Source: Onthophagus taurus | Lineage: Eukaryota; Arthropoda; Insecta; Coleoptera; Scarabaeidae | NCBI RefSeq assembly: GCF_036711975.1 | Contig: NC_091976.1 | Coordinates: forward strand, 868,001-932,000 | Direction: 5' to 3' | Length of the DNA stretch: 64,000 nt | Shown here: positions 23,960 through 33,990 of the stretch, piece by piece | How positions within the stretch are numbered: the stretch's first letter is position 1 | Layout of the letters: each line of letters starts with the position of its first letter | Notes under the pieces: model-generated | The model's input: only the letters and a program-made list of their open reading frames with translations | Told to the model about the DNA's origin: nothing | Database searches by the model: none | Made by a program: the position numbers and the translations under genes

Positions 23960-24166
23960 GCAAAAATTGTATGGTGTATGGTGTTGTTCAACGTGATGCG
24001 CAACAAGTTGTAGAAATTCAAAATTGTTTGAAATTAATTGCGCAACGGATGACGTTGTGCAACTATTGCATCATATATGGGTCCTGGCTCGAGAGGTTGT
24101 GCAGTTAAGGGCAGGTTTGGACAAGTTCCGCATACGCCACACACTAGTAGTACTGATAATTTTAAA

Positions 24167-26231
24167 ATGGCGAACTTTATAAACAACAAAGACTTTTGGA
24201 GCGAATTTATTAATCTATATCGCCAGTTGCCAGAAGTGTGGAAAGTGAAGAGTGATGTGTACAAAAATAGAAACAAGAAGAACGTCGCGTATGAAAAACT
24301 AACCGAAAAATTAAAGGAAATAGAACCTAGCGCCGATAGAGAGATGGTGCGAAAGAAAATAAATGTTTTGCGTACTGCGTATCGAAGGGAACTGAAAAAA
24401 GTAGTGGCGAGCTATAGATCTGGCACAGGCACCGAAAATCTTTATGAACCAAGTGTATGGTATTTTAAAGAATTAGATTTCCTCAGAGACCAAGAAAGTC
24501 AATTACCAGGGACTTCTACCATGGACGAGCCCCAAGAGACTGAAAATGAAGGCAGGGTAAGTAATCAAATCAGTTATTATTTAAATGCTGTTATTATTTT
24601 GAAATAATTTATTTAAAAAGTAATATATTTTTAAGCACAACTGTGAAAAACAGATAATTTATAGTTAAGATATAATGTTGTCCTGCCACGGAACAGCTCC
24701 AACAGTATTAAAGTAATTACTAAACTGTGCTCTTACTTCTTTTGCTGTTGTTGTACTGTTTCTCCCTTGAAGTGGTTGTGTAACGTAGGATCTGCTCTCC
24801 AATCAGCATTTGTAAACTCTCCGGTATTTATATTTTCAACATCTATGCCGCCTTGGAAGTAACACTCTACATTTTTATGTCGTAAAAAGTTGTGCAAATA
24901 GCAACATGCTAATGTTATAGTAACAGCTTTTTCTGGACATAGGTTAATTTGACTTAACAGAATTCTAAATCGAGAAGCTAGTATCCCAAATGCATTTTCA
25001 ATAATCCGACGGCTGCGTGACACCCTGTAGTTATAAATTTTTTCTTCCTTGGTGAGGTTTCTCTTGCTGAATCGTTTCATTAAATTCTCCAGAAGTGGGA
25101 AAGCGTCATCCCCTACGAAAACATAAGGCACTTTGGTATTAGTTAAAGGCAAATTTTCCGGTTCAGGAAGGCCCAAGTTCTTTTCTACAAGTTTTTTATA
25201 GAAGAAGGTATTTGAAAACACCCCTGCATCAGAAACACGTCCATTAGCGCCCACATCAACCATCAAGAATTCATAGTTTGCATTTACAATTCCCATTAAA
25301 ACAATACTAAATGAATGCTTATAGTTGAAGTAATAGGAGCCTGTTCCGGGGGGTTTAAATATGTGTATATGTTTACCGTCTATTGCCCCTAAGCAAAGAG
25401 GAAAATTCTACTTCGTTTCAAAATCTTTACTTACAGCTCTCCACTCATTTTCACTTTGTGGTAGCTGAAAGAAACATATCGTTAGTGTCATTTATAGAAT
25501 TGCATCTTGAATCATGCACAATTGAAGAGCCCACTGCAAAAAAGACGAAAGATTTCTTGAAATTCCGCCTTTTTGCAGTGGACTCTTCAATTATTATTTA
25601 TAGAATTGATTAATAAAGAAAAGTAGGAATATTATAAACCCATTTTGGCCTTTTATAGGATTCTTCTCGGGACGATGGTAACCCAGAAGCAAATGCAGCA
25701 GAAGAGGAAAATCCAGATACTTCTCAAGAAATAAAAATGCCGGAAGCTGCCACAGGACGTAGAGCTCCAAAACGAAAAGGGACAACCGAGGAATCTCAGA
25801 CCCGAAATGAATTATTAAGAATGGCTTGCCAACATCTGCGTGCTTCCAACAATGAGGTAGACATTCTAGCGAAAAGTTGGGCACTGGAGCTAGTGAAAAT
25901 GTGGCCCGAGCAGCAAATTCACGCGAAAAAGGCCATTAGCGACATCTTATATGAAGGGCGTTTTGGAACCCTTCACAGAAATTCTGTAACAATAAATGGG
26001 CCAAACTCACGTCTACTTTCATACGGATATTCACCTCATACAAGTAATAGTAGTCTATCTCAATCATACCCTCCATCTCCAGTACAAATCACCACTCTAG
26101 AGAACAGACCACAACATTCATCCCAATACGTGTACCCATCACATTCAAATAATACAAAGACTCATTACTCCCCAGCTCCGGTACAGATAGGCAGACCAGA
26201 AGACCCATATCCAGACCCAGATTTTATTTAA
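24167..26231 (+). CDS. Harbinger accessory protein with MADF DNA-binding domain
   Basis: Two exons, 24167-24556 and 25659-26231, have consensus splice sites (AGG|GTAAGT and TATAG|GAT) and join in frame to 320 residues. Residues about 10-95 form a MADF domain ([16 protein letters not shown]…, [28 protein letters not shown]). Such Myb/SANT-related proteins bind the transposon ends and help bring the transposase to the nucleus in Harbinger systems. The second exon has a basic stretch (GRRAPKRKG), a helical segment ([16 protein letters not shown]) and a Pro/Ser-rich tail. No stop or frameshift is visible. Its intron holds the catalytic exon of the opposite-strand transposase, and its second exon lies inside the transposase intron. 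Confidence 0.85.
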
Positions 26232-26806
26232 ATATATTGTAGTAGGAGAAAGTTGCCCAACAGTCAAATAACTTCAGTTTTTCAGGTTTTATATTACTTT
26301 GTTTATTTTTAGTTCATATTATTTGTATTGTTATTTTAATGAACGTTAATAAAGTAATAATTACTTACCTTTATATATTTCTTCAAAACCTTTATGATTG
26401 CGTCACAGGTCTCTATAATAATCTTTCCAAGTGTTTGAGCAGCTATTGCTGTTTCGAACTTTAAACCCTCGTAAGTAAGCCCAGAAGTAAGGTATCGTAA
26501 AGTTGCAAATAACCTTTGCTTGGGTGATATTGCTTCTCTCATTATAGTATGTTGTTTTTCTATAAGTGGTGTTATCATTACCAATAATTCGCCAAAAGTA
26601 GTGGGGTCCATTCGTAAATAATTTTTGTAATCTAGTGGTGAACTCAATTGAAGTTCCTTGAGAAGATTTGCGTGGCTAAAAAGGGATCTTTTCTTCAACC
26701 ACTCTTTCATCCATACTCTCCTCTTCCTCCTTCTTTTTTTAATACCAACATCCTCGGAGGTTATAGCAATTATTATAGCTAAACAGGCCGCTTCGTCAGA
26801 TGGCAT
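24733..26806 (-). pseudogene. Harbinger DDE transposase, one nonsense codon
   Basis: Two exons: 26806-26369 (start MPSDEAACLA) and 25464-24733, with donor AAG|GTAAGT and acceptor TTTCAG|CTA, joining in phase 0 to about 389 residues. Exon 1 has the basic helix-turn-helix part (RVWMKEWLKKR, YLRMDPTTFGELL, LRYLTSGLTYEGL). Exon 2 has the DDE nuclease: [17 protein letters not shown] (first Asp), [13 protein letters not shown] (second Asp) and [17 protein letters not shown] (Glu). The only break is TAG at 25410-25408, in the position where the family has Trp (K-W-NFP), so a single TGG to TAG change explains it. An upstream in-frame ATG at about 26875 is an alternative start. Confidence 0.87.
25520..25592. 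repeat. 73-bp nearly perfect hairpin in the shared intron
   Basis: AATTGAAGAGCCCACTGCAA at 25520 is matched by the inverse TTGCAGTGGACTCTTCAATT ending 25592, one mismatch, around a loop of about 22 bases. The 12-mer TTTATAGAATTG occurs on both outer sides (about 25492 and 25597), which may be a target duplication. It lies between Harbinger exons on both strands. Confidence 0.55.
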
Positions 26807-27009
26807 GTTTCTGTATGAACGCAACACATACAACTGAGGTTTGCATAAAATAACGCACAGTGTATGGCTAACCATGTTTGTACAACACTTTGTTGCGCAA
26901 CATCAGGTTGCCCAATATGTATGCAGGTGTATGGGGCCTATAAGAGAAAAAAAAAACAAAATAGAAAAATTCTAAGTTGGTAGGTGCAAAATTTATTATT
27001 TAGAAATTT

Positions 27010-28700
27010 CTTTTTGTTTGACGGCGCAGTAGTTTTTCTTTGAGCCTGCAGGGAAATTTCATCATCAAAGTCACTTTGCTCAACAGTGCTCCTTTCTACT
27101 GGGAGAGACTCGTAAAAGTGGTGATACTGCTGGGATATTACAGCATCCTTCTGTTTACACATTTCTTGAAGGTTCACAAACTTTTTCTTATTTAAAGGTA
27201 TACGAGAACTATACAGAGGATTAACATTGCTGTTACAAATTTTTCTTGCTATTCTTCCTTTTCGTGTAATATTTGCACTTTGGAATTCATCCCAGTATTC
27301 ATTTTTGTATTGAAAGTAGTTGCTTCTTCCTTTTTCAAATCTCAGCCATTTAACTCCAGTTGACATTTCCACCTGCCTCACTCCTTTTAGAGTTTACCAT
27401 TACTTTATTCTTCAATTCTTTATAATTTAAAAAGTCGCTATACTCCATCACCTGTACGTTATACGGTTTTTTTCTATTCGCCAGACGTACGACATTAACC
27501 CAGTCACTGGGCCAGTAGATTTTAGTATACTCTGAAGCACGTTCTATAGTGGCATGCATGGAATCACACTCCATGTGAGTATGCCCTGGTTCTAAAAATT
27601 TCAAATCGATGATTTGGAGGCTGGTGTGTTTTACGGCTTCTAGGAGCATGCATGCCACTATGGAATTCCGATTCTGTCCAAGGCAACAGTTAGAATGAAG
27701 AACTAAATGACGTGTTTCTTTTGGAAGAGACTGTATAAATTTCGAAAGGCATGTGGCTACTTCATTGGCTCCTCTATTTCCCTCGTATTCGGGCCAAACA
27801 AAGCAATGACCTTGCTGTTTTGCTGTTTCGTATATCGTGAAGTTAAATGTTGCTAACTTCCGTTTATAAAAAACTGGTTTAGCAAATAATAGTGGTGAGT
27901 ACAAGACAGCTTCAAGATCAAAATTGGCAGAAATATAGCTAGGGTCTTCTTTTGCCTTTAAAGCATCGCTTTTCTTTTCTTCCAATGCAGCTATTTTTCT
28001 ACGAACATGAAGCTGATACTCAATTAATTTCTCAGCAGGTCGTTCATTTGCAGGTATTTGCTCGAAGTAATGACACCAACATTGATCTTTTTTAGGAATG
28101 TGAAATCCTATATTTTTTTTATCAGTAGTTCTCTATACGATGTTGCAGAAATAAGTTTTTGGTTCATTTCTGTACATTTCTTTTTGTAGAGTGAATACAT
28201 TTTTTCTTTATTTAAAATTGATTCTAGATAATCTTTTTTAGTATCTCTCCTACACCAATGTGCTGGCACACGGGGGAAAGAATCGATGTGATTCTCTGCG
28301 AATTTAATTGTTTCTTCTGTATGCTTAACCCCTGGACGGTGCTTACCACGATTATCAGGAGAAGGAATATCAGCAACATTGCGACTTGCTTTTTCTAAAG
28401 CTGTTCTCATCATCTTTTTGGAAATATAATAATCCAACATTTGTAAAAAGAAGTTCTTGCAGACCTGAGTTTTTTTTCCTTCAAATTTCAGGAAGTACAT
28501 AACAGAAAAATGCCTTCTTGAATTCTGTGTACGACTTCTGACATATTTTTGACGGATCACATTACTTGCAATGAAATCGCGCTGCCTATTCAAATCGCCA
28601 AGTTGTCAGAAAGCAGAACAAGTTTGTGATTTACCTTCATCTGGAATCGCAAGGTGACATATGCGTAAACAGGGACACTCAATTCCTATATTTCTTGATT
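27010..28700 (-). pseudogene. Transposase-like gene of the GHTHxECD family, copy 1
   Basis: Read on the minus strand across at least three frameshifts (near 28600, 28120 and 27370). First comes GDLNRQRDFIAS, then FSVMYFLKFEGKKTQVCKNFF, GKHRPGV, HWCRRDTKKDYLESILNKE and KDQCWCHYFEQIP. Next is a DDE-like core: SANFDLEAVLYSP, FYKRKLATFNFTIYE, HSNCCLGQNRNSIV and FLEPGHTHMECDSMH. The C-terminal part is KWLRFEKGRSNYFQYKNEYW. This chain is shared with numerous uncharacterised arthropod proteins recently grouped under an unnamed domain (DUF7869, from memory); a transposase role is inference. No terminal repeats could be assigned, partly because the Harbinger element abuts its 3' end. Confidence 0.7.
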
Positions 28701-28760
28701 TTCGTTCTAGCCTAATTTTTTTTGAAGTTATTGTGTAAGGAACTCCTAAGTTTAATAATC

Positions 28761-28978
28761 TCAAGTCAGAGAGGCGTATGTACTTACGCCTCTCTGACTA
28801 GATTCTTAATACATATTTGGTTTATACGCCTAGCTAATTTTTGCACATGCATACAAAGTGTTCACTCAAATCATACGCCTCATTGTCCTGACGTGAGAAT
28901 GATAATAACCCGTTTATATGGGTTATTCTCCAGTTGCTCAAATTTGCACAAAATGGTTGATATGCCCCTCTGACTTGA
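28761..28978. repeat. Short inverted-repeat element (MITE-like)
   Basis: TCAAGTCAGAGAGGCGTATG at 28761 recurs inverted at about 28959-28978 (ATATGCCCCTCTGACTTGA). A second, adjacent inverse copy (TACGCCTCTCTGACT) ends near 28800, making a local 36-bp palindrome. ACGCCT recurs several times inside. No frame. Confidence 0.5.
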
Positions 28979-29441
28979 AGCCCTCGAATATAGATCTTGA
29001 TTATACTGTCCATTTAGCATGTTAAACAGTTGTGGACTGATGCCAGATTCCGGTTTAGTTGTTGATTTCTGGTCCTTCCCCGTTCGGGGTTCGGGGTAGT
29101 TTTACGCTGTTATCTGTGCTTAATTATTTGATCGTTTCTATATGAAGGGTACAGGGAATAAATGAGCTAAGTCAAAATACAAAATAATCTAGGAAATCGT
29201 GTTAAAAGTTTCAGACTGTATAAGTTCGCCTGTAAAAGTAATTTTAATGTTTGAGCATTATTAAAGGAAATGTAGCTCTTGATACTACGGTAAAATATAA
29301 CGGCAAATTTGATTGCGGTTGCATAACGTTGATAATACTCAAAATTACTCAGTAACACCACCAAAAGCTGGGAATAAAACAGCTTAGTCCGAGTATCAAC
29401 AGTTTTATAATATTTTATTAAATAATGAAACAAGAAAACAT

Positions 29442-31314
29442 TCATTTATGGGGTATTGACGAATAAAAGTTTGCTGCCTCAGGTCCACAAAACTGGGCTA
29501 GATGCTGTAAATCTTGGAATTTCTCTTTGGAAATCTGTATTAAATCTGAAATTTTTCGTAAATATAGAGTAATATTTAGCGTCACATTATACTAAACATA
29601 CCTCTATAGCAACACTCCGGAAGCTCAAATTCGTTGTTATTTAGCTTTGTTTTTCGAGACTTGGGGCTGGTAATAACAAAATTTTCCTATGCATCGTTAT
29701 ATGAAGTGCGGTAATATAGTAGATGTGGATGCTCTTTTTCCACCTTTATTTCCTTAATAGGACGGGACAGAATGGGGCATTTCTTTTTGTATATTGTATC
29801 GAAATGCTTCGTCCACCCTCGAAAATAATCCTGTGTAACATCCAAAATGATAAATGGGTTTGGTTCGGATCTAGCATTTTCAAAAGCTGCAATCCATTCC
29901 TTAGGATGTTCTACTTTGGTTTTTTGATTTACCAAGCCGAAATTCTTGTCGCATTCCAAATATGAATGTCCCCGAATTGGAAATATAACTTTAATAAAGT
30001 CTAGACGTTTTTCTATGTTAACCAGATGATGCAGGAAACGAAAAATTGTAAAATTTTTATTCTGACCCGGACACGAATCGCAGAATAAGTATAAGGACTT
30101 AACTTTCTCGTCGAGGAAGTTGTACATAAAGTGGTGAATTAACGAAGCGACATCGTCACTACCTTTTTTTCCCACAAACTCAGGATAAACATAAAACACG
30201 CTTTGAGAATTTCCCAAAATGTGTATGTTGAAGGCATAAATTGATAGTTGTCTCTTATAGTAAACATCGTTGGTTGATAAGTTTGGGGCAGGTAAATTTT
30301 TTGAAAAGTCAAAACATATCGCTTCAATTTCTTTTGACTTTTTGGATTCTAATTTAGAAGCTTTTTTCCGAATGTAAAACTGTTCTGCTTGGCTTTTGTG
30401 AACAGTATTTTCCAGCTCAATCTTCTCAATTAATCTTTCTATCTTTTTCGTTTCATTGTCTCGTTTATTTAGTTTTTCAGCGGGGAGTACCCTTTTCTTC
30501 GCTATAAATTGATCGCAAGTACTGCATGTATCTGTTCTTGGATATCCAAACGAGATGTTAAAATCCCTTTCTAGAACTGTTCTGTAAGTTTCATACGATC
30601 TTTACTTGTGGATGCACTTCCTCAAATAATTTATGCATTTTTTTCATATTCAAGTCTTCAGATAGGTAAATTTTTGAAGAATCCCGTAAGCCATAGTGAG
30701 ATGATCTATTCGGAAAGCTTTTTATGTGATCGTGAATGATATTTAGAACTTCCGGACTTAATTTTCTTGGACGTGTGTTATGCTTTCCTCTTTTATTCTT
30801 TGGAGCTATGCCAGTCATTTTTAAACTACGAACGAGATGTTCGATTTTTGACTTAGTAATTCCGTGAATTGACATAAAAGCCGTCCTGCAAACAGATACT
30901 TCTTCAATACGATCATTTATTTTTGCACGAATTCTGTAGAAAAATGTAGCACCACGAAGTTTCGCGGATTCTTCAGGTTGACGTGGTCGTCGCGTTGCTA
31001 CTGGTACGAGGGAAATTAAACCGCACAAATATAAATTCTGTTCATCTTCTGTTAGTAGCAAGTTAAAGTGGCGTAGAATTTCTTTATGTACTTCTTCCTT
31101 TAAGGTTTCGAAACACTTTTTACGACATTTACAGTCCGGACCCATTTCGTGGCTTTGTAGCCTAAGTTTTTTGCGAACTTCGTGTAGCCGTCCAAACTTT
31201 TTCCGTTTTTTGGTACTCTGACCATTCGTTGATTCTTTAGTTTCGTCTTGTATTATTTGCACAACACCACACAACACTTTACTGACAGAAACCAACAGAA
31301 ACAAACTGCGACTC
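29442..31314 (-). pseudogene. Transposase-like gene of the GHSxxECD family, copy 2, almost intact
   Basis: The coding chain begins upstream of or near 31314 (true start not found; an upstream exon is possible) and runs down to a stop at 29444-29442. Features in order: a Cys-rich N-terminus (GPDCKCRKKCFETL), CRTAFMSIHGITKSK, RGKHNTRPRKLS, SSHYGLRDSSKIYLSEDLNM, DTCSTCDQF, a charged coiled region, YYKRQLSIYAFNIH, FVGKKGSDDVAS, CDSCPGQNKN, IRGHSYLECDKNFGLVNQKT and, after a 56-bp intron (29601-29546, GTATGT…TTTCAG), a C-terminal exon ending ANFYSSIPHK. Only two lesions are seen: one frameshift at about 30592 and one TAG at 29690-29688. The invariant Asp residues in CDS and ECD suggest a DDE/D nuclease. 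It is a diverged paralogue of copy 1. Confidence 0.78.
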
Positions 31315-31412
31315 AACTAGGAATTCGAAGCTTCTTTGATATTATTGTTAGCGCAAAAAAGCCAATTTTCATCAACTCCCCTGAGTTAGCAAAAACAGGT
31401 AGTTGACGCTGC

Positions 31413-31613
31413 GACTTAGCCGGTTTATTCCTTGTTTTAAGGACTTAGCCTGTATATTCCCTCTTCACCAAATTTAAGTTCTGTGTTTTCTCTTGACCTA
31501 ACCGTCTTTTCCCCTTTTTATGAACATTGACGAAAAGATTCGCTTTAATTTTACCAGACTGTGTTGTTAACACGATTTCAACAAAAATTGACTTAGCCTG
31601 TTTATTCCCTGTA
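31413..31613. repeat. Three subterminal repeats of the 29144-31620 element
   Basis: GACTTAGCCTGTTTATTCCC or close variants occur at 31413-31434, 31441-31462 and 31591-31613, the last merging with the terminal repeat. The inverse occurs once near the left end (29151-29173). Repeats of this kind are often transposase-binding sites. Confidence 0.6.
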
Positions 31614-32075
31614 CCCTTCATATGTTTTTGCAATGAGGAGTTACAGCACGTCGGTGTCGGAGTGATTTATCTTCTCGTGTATATTGCAATGTAGGTTTGC
31701 GAGAAATTTCATAATAAAAAAGTGCTCTCAACAAAACAACACTGTGACAAAAGAATCGGACAAGTTGTGATTAGAACCAAAAAAAAAAAAAAAGTGCAAA
31801 TGAATCTATAGGGATAAAATAATTGTTTATTAATTGTAATAATAGTTGATTTCTTTTTTATCTGTATCTGTGTTTTTATCTAACTTACTATTTTAAAAAA
31901 TTGTCTTTAAGAGATATAAATATACCTTAGTATTTCATCTGACCATCTAAAAAAAGATTTTCTCAATTTCTCATGTGCAACGACAAGAAATAATTTCTTA
32001 AACACACTTGTACCGTTTTAACTAACCACTAAAAACTCACGATGCAGCACATTTCCTTTTTAGAACTTGACGAAA

Positions 32076-32690
32076 ATGCTTTCTTTATTCCAACACATCC
32101 CAGTAATATTTTACATTTTAATTTATTATTTTCGTCCAACTCTAACTCAAGAATTAACTCCAACCGTTGATGTAAAAGTGTTGAGTGAACTTCCCATCGA
32201 TCGTTTATTACAAGTGAAAAAATCTTTAATTCGCATTAACGGGGCAACCAATAAAATTTCAAACCAAGATCATTTTAGTAATGACAAACCAAGTGCCTTG
32301 GCATTAAAAAAATCGGATATAAGAAGGGATTATGAAGACGAAAAGGGGTATAGTATTCAATCGATTTTTCAATCATCCGTAACGGCGCTGGCGTTTCTGG
32401 CATTCGGTGGTTATTTGGTGTGTTTGATTACGCAATCGATAAGAGGACATGGACAGGATGCCAATCAGGTTGTTGTAATGGAATCGTTATTGAAGCGGCC
32501 GTTAAAAATTAAAGCTAAAAGGCCGAATAGATATCGAAATTCGAAGAAACGAAGACCGAATCATCGGATTCGAAGAAATGTTTGGCCGGATGTTGATTTT
32601 GAAAAATTATACGAAACTATGATTATGTTATCTGAAGGGTATACAAAACATCACACAAATAATAATTATAAGGTTAAGACGGAATTGTAA
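32076..32690 (+). CDS. Single-exon 204-aa membrane or secreted protein, unknown function
   Basis: The ATG at 32076 opens a 204-residue frame; an in-frame TTG just before it is not a likely start. Residues 5-19 are a hydrophobic signal-like segment ending near TLTQE. Residues about 100-119 (SVTALAFLAFGGYLVCLI) form a second membrane segment. Between them is a soluble region with charged clusters (KKSDIRRDYEDEK). After it comes a strongly basic stretch (KRPNRYRNSKKRRPNHRIRR) that contains furin-like RxRR, and an acidic-hydrophobic end (DVDFEKLYETMIMLSEG). AATAAA follows at 32739-32744. I do not recognise the family. Lack of transposon motifs, clean codon structure and a polyadenylation site argue for a host gene. 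Additional 5' exons cannot be excluded. Confidence 0.7.
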   Translation: MLSLFQHIPVIFYILIYYFRPTLTQELTPTVDVKVLSELPIDRLLQVKKSLIRINGATNKISNQDHFSNDKPSALALKKSDIRRDYEDEKGYSIQSIFQSSVTALAFLAFGGYLVCLITQSIRGHGQDANQVVVMESLLKRPLKIKAKRPNRYRNSKKRRPNHRIRRNVWPDVDFEKLYETMIMLSEGYTKHHTNNNYKVKTEL

Positions 32691-32744
32691 TTTAATTTAG
32701 TTTTAAACGTTTAAAAGCACAAAGAAATATAAATTTTAAATAAA

Positions 32745-33636
32745 TATATTTAATCTTATTAAGTATTTTCAATTTTAAGACTGCCACCAATTTTTAGGTC
32801 GAAAAACGAATAATAATCACATCAACATATTTTATTTGATTTATTACTTGAAATCTTGGAAAATACGATTGAAGGTTATTTAAACATAATCATTTTGGAA
32901 GTACTAAATTTCCTCAATACCGACAATAACTTGACTTTAATTTCAAACATTTTGTGAAAGATTAACGTTCGGCCGGCGTATACACCAAACAAATCCTAAT
33001 TCAAACCGCGACACTTTCGTCATTAACATAAATACATTGTTATATTCTTAAACTCGTGGGCAAAACTACGTTTCAAATACCACGACCAAGAAAGTTATTA
33101 CATTCCGGTCGCCCACGTTCACTCGGGTTTATTCTATTCTATTAGAAATAGTTTCTATTCTATTCTAGCGTGAGTGGAACTTAAATTTCCTCTTCTCCGT
33201 TCAATATTTTAAAGGTAATTAATATTGACACTTTGGTATAGGAATATGCTACAAATATAAACCACCTAACAACGGGGTTCGCTAACAGGACGTACGACCA
33301 TAATTTTACCAACGTCCATATGTTTATGCCCGCGCACAATTATATTTATTGCGGACTTAGTTTGGATCCCTATCGAGTCGTTAGTTATGATGCTTAAACT
33401 GAGTTCTCCCTTCTCTTAGTTTTGTTTGTGTGAAGAAACGTGACCGGATTTAGGCTAATCTTTATGATGAATATAAATTTTGTTTTTAATGATAATTGGT
33501 TTCTGTAGGTAATGTTTAGATTACTCTCAAATTTAAGCTTATAAATCATTGCAAATAATTAGTTTAGCAAAAAGTTACATTTCTATAATTTAATAATAAT
33601 TTCTATAATGTATTATACTTTCATTGCAGTGGAATA
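32745..33636. other. Intergenic block downstream of the 204-aa gene
   Basis: No coding frame and no transposon. It contains comparatively complex sequence (ACGTTCGGCCGGCGTATAC near 32964, TATGCCCGCGCACAATTATA near 33325) and a local repeat of TTCTATTCTATTAGAAATAG at about 33130-33175. It may include regulatory DNA. Confidence 0.3.
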
Positions 33637-33990
33637 AAAGCGGATGCAATCGTTGAAAATTATTTGGGACCTAAAATTCATCGAGGCCATTCTCTATTTT
33701 ATGTGATAGTTCAAATAAAGGTAACTAAAAGTTGATTTCGATACGTGCAAGATATTTTAGTCATTAATTATGAATCTTCTATATTTAGCAATACTTTCTG
33801 AAAACATTAGAAATGTTTTTACTAAAAGTGTTTGCCATAACTGCGTATAGTGCAGATAACGCGTTTGTAAATTATGCCATATCTACCAACAGTTGCCGAA
33901 AACAAGGTAGAAATGCTTGTAAAGTACTACTATCTTGTGATAAAAGATTCATAGATTTCGATAAGACCAAGGTGCTAGCAAGAACCGGAT
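33637..33990 (+). pseudogene. piggyBac-like transposase fragment
   Basis: ADAIVENYLGPKIHRGHSLF resembles the piggyBac segment preceding the VDNWY catalytic Asp. The following frame contains NSCRKQGRNACK, where piggyBac proteins have a CGTVRKNRK-like phrase. The catalytic Asp itself is lost and stops intervene. Ends not seen. Confidence 0.5.

Larger units (their letters stand above)
23960..26936. mobile_element. Nearly complete PIF/Harbinger transposon
   Basis: The unit contains the two proteins expected of an autonomous Harbinger: a DNA-binding MADF/Myb-like protein and a DDE transposase. The ends carry related inverted sequences: GTGATGCGCAACAA near 23990 and TTGTTGCGCAACATCA near 26890, with CCATACACC-type sequence outside on the right. 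Exact termini and the 3-bp target duplication could not be fixed. Its right end abuts the 3' end of the next transposase-like pseudogene. Confidence 0.7.
29144..31620. mobile_element. DNA transposon with GAAGGG ends and ATAT target duplication
   Basis: Left terminus GAAGGGTACAGGGAATAAA (29144) and right terminus its inverse TTTATTCCCTGTACCCTTC (ending 31620). A further GCTAAGTCAA is shared internally, giving about 32 bp of inverted repeat with three mismatches. ATAT flanks both sides (29140-29143 and 31621-31624). The 2,477-bp unit carries one gene, on the minus strand. Ends plus 4-bp AT-rich duplication resemble what is described for Sola-type elements, but this assignment is a hypothesis. 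Confidence 0.85.

Noticed and set aside
24034..24276. Minus frame at the left end of the Harbinger element
   Set aside because: Antisense to the MADF coding start; no splice signals or homology.
29167..29445. 92-codon minus frame near the left end of the ATAT-flanked element
   Set aside because: It begins just after the transposase stop and is rich in Leu/Tyr/Phe as expected for AT-rich untranslated sequence.
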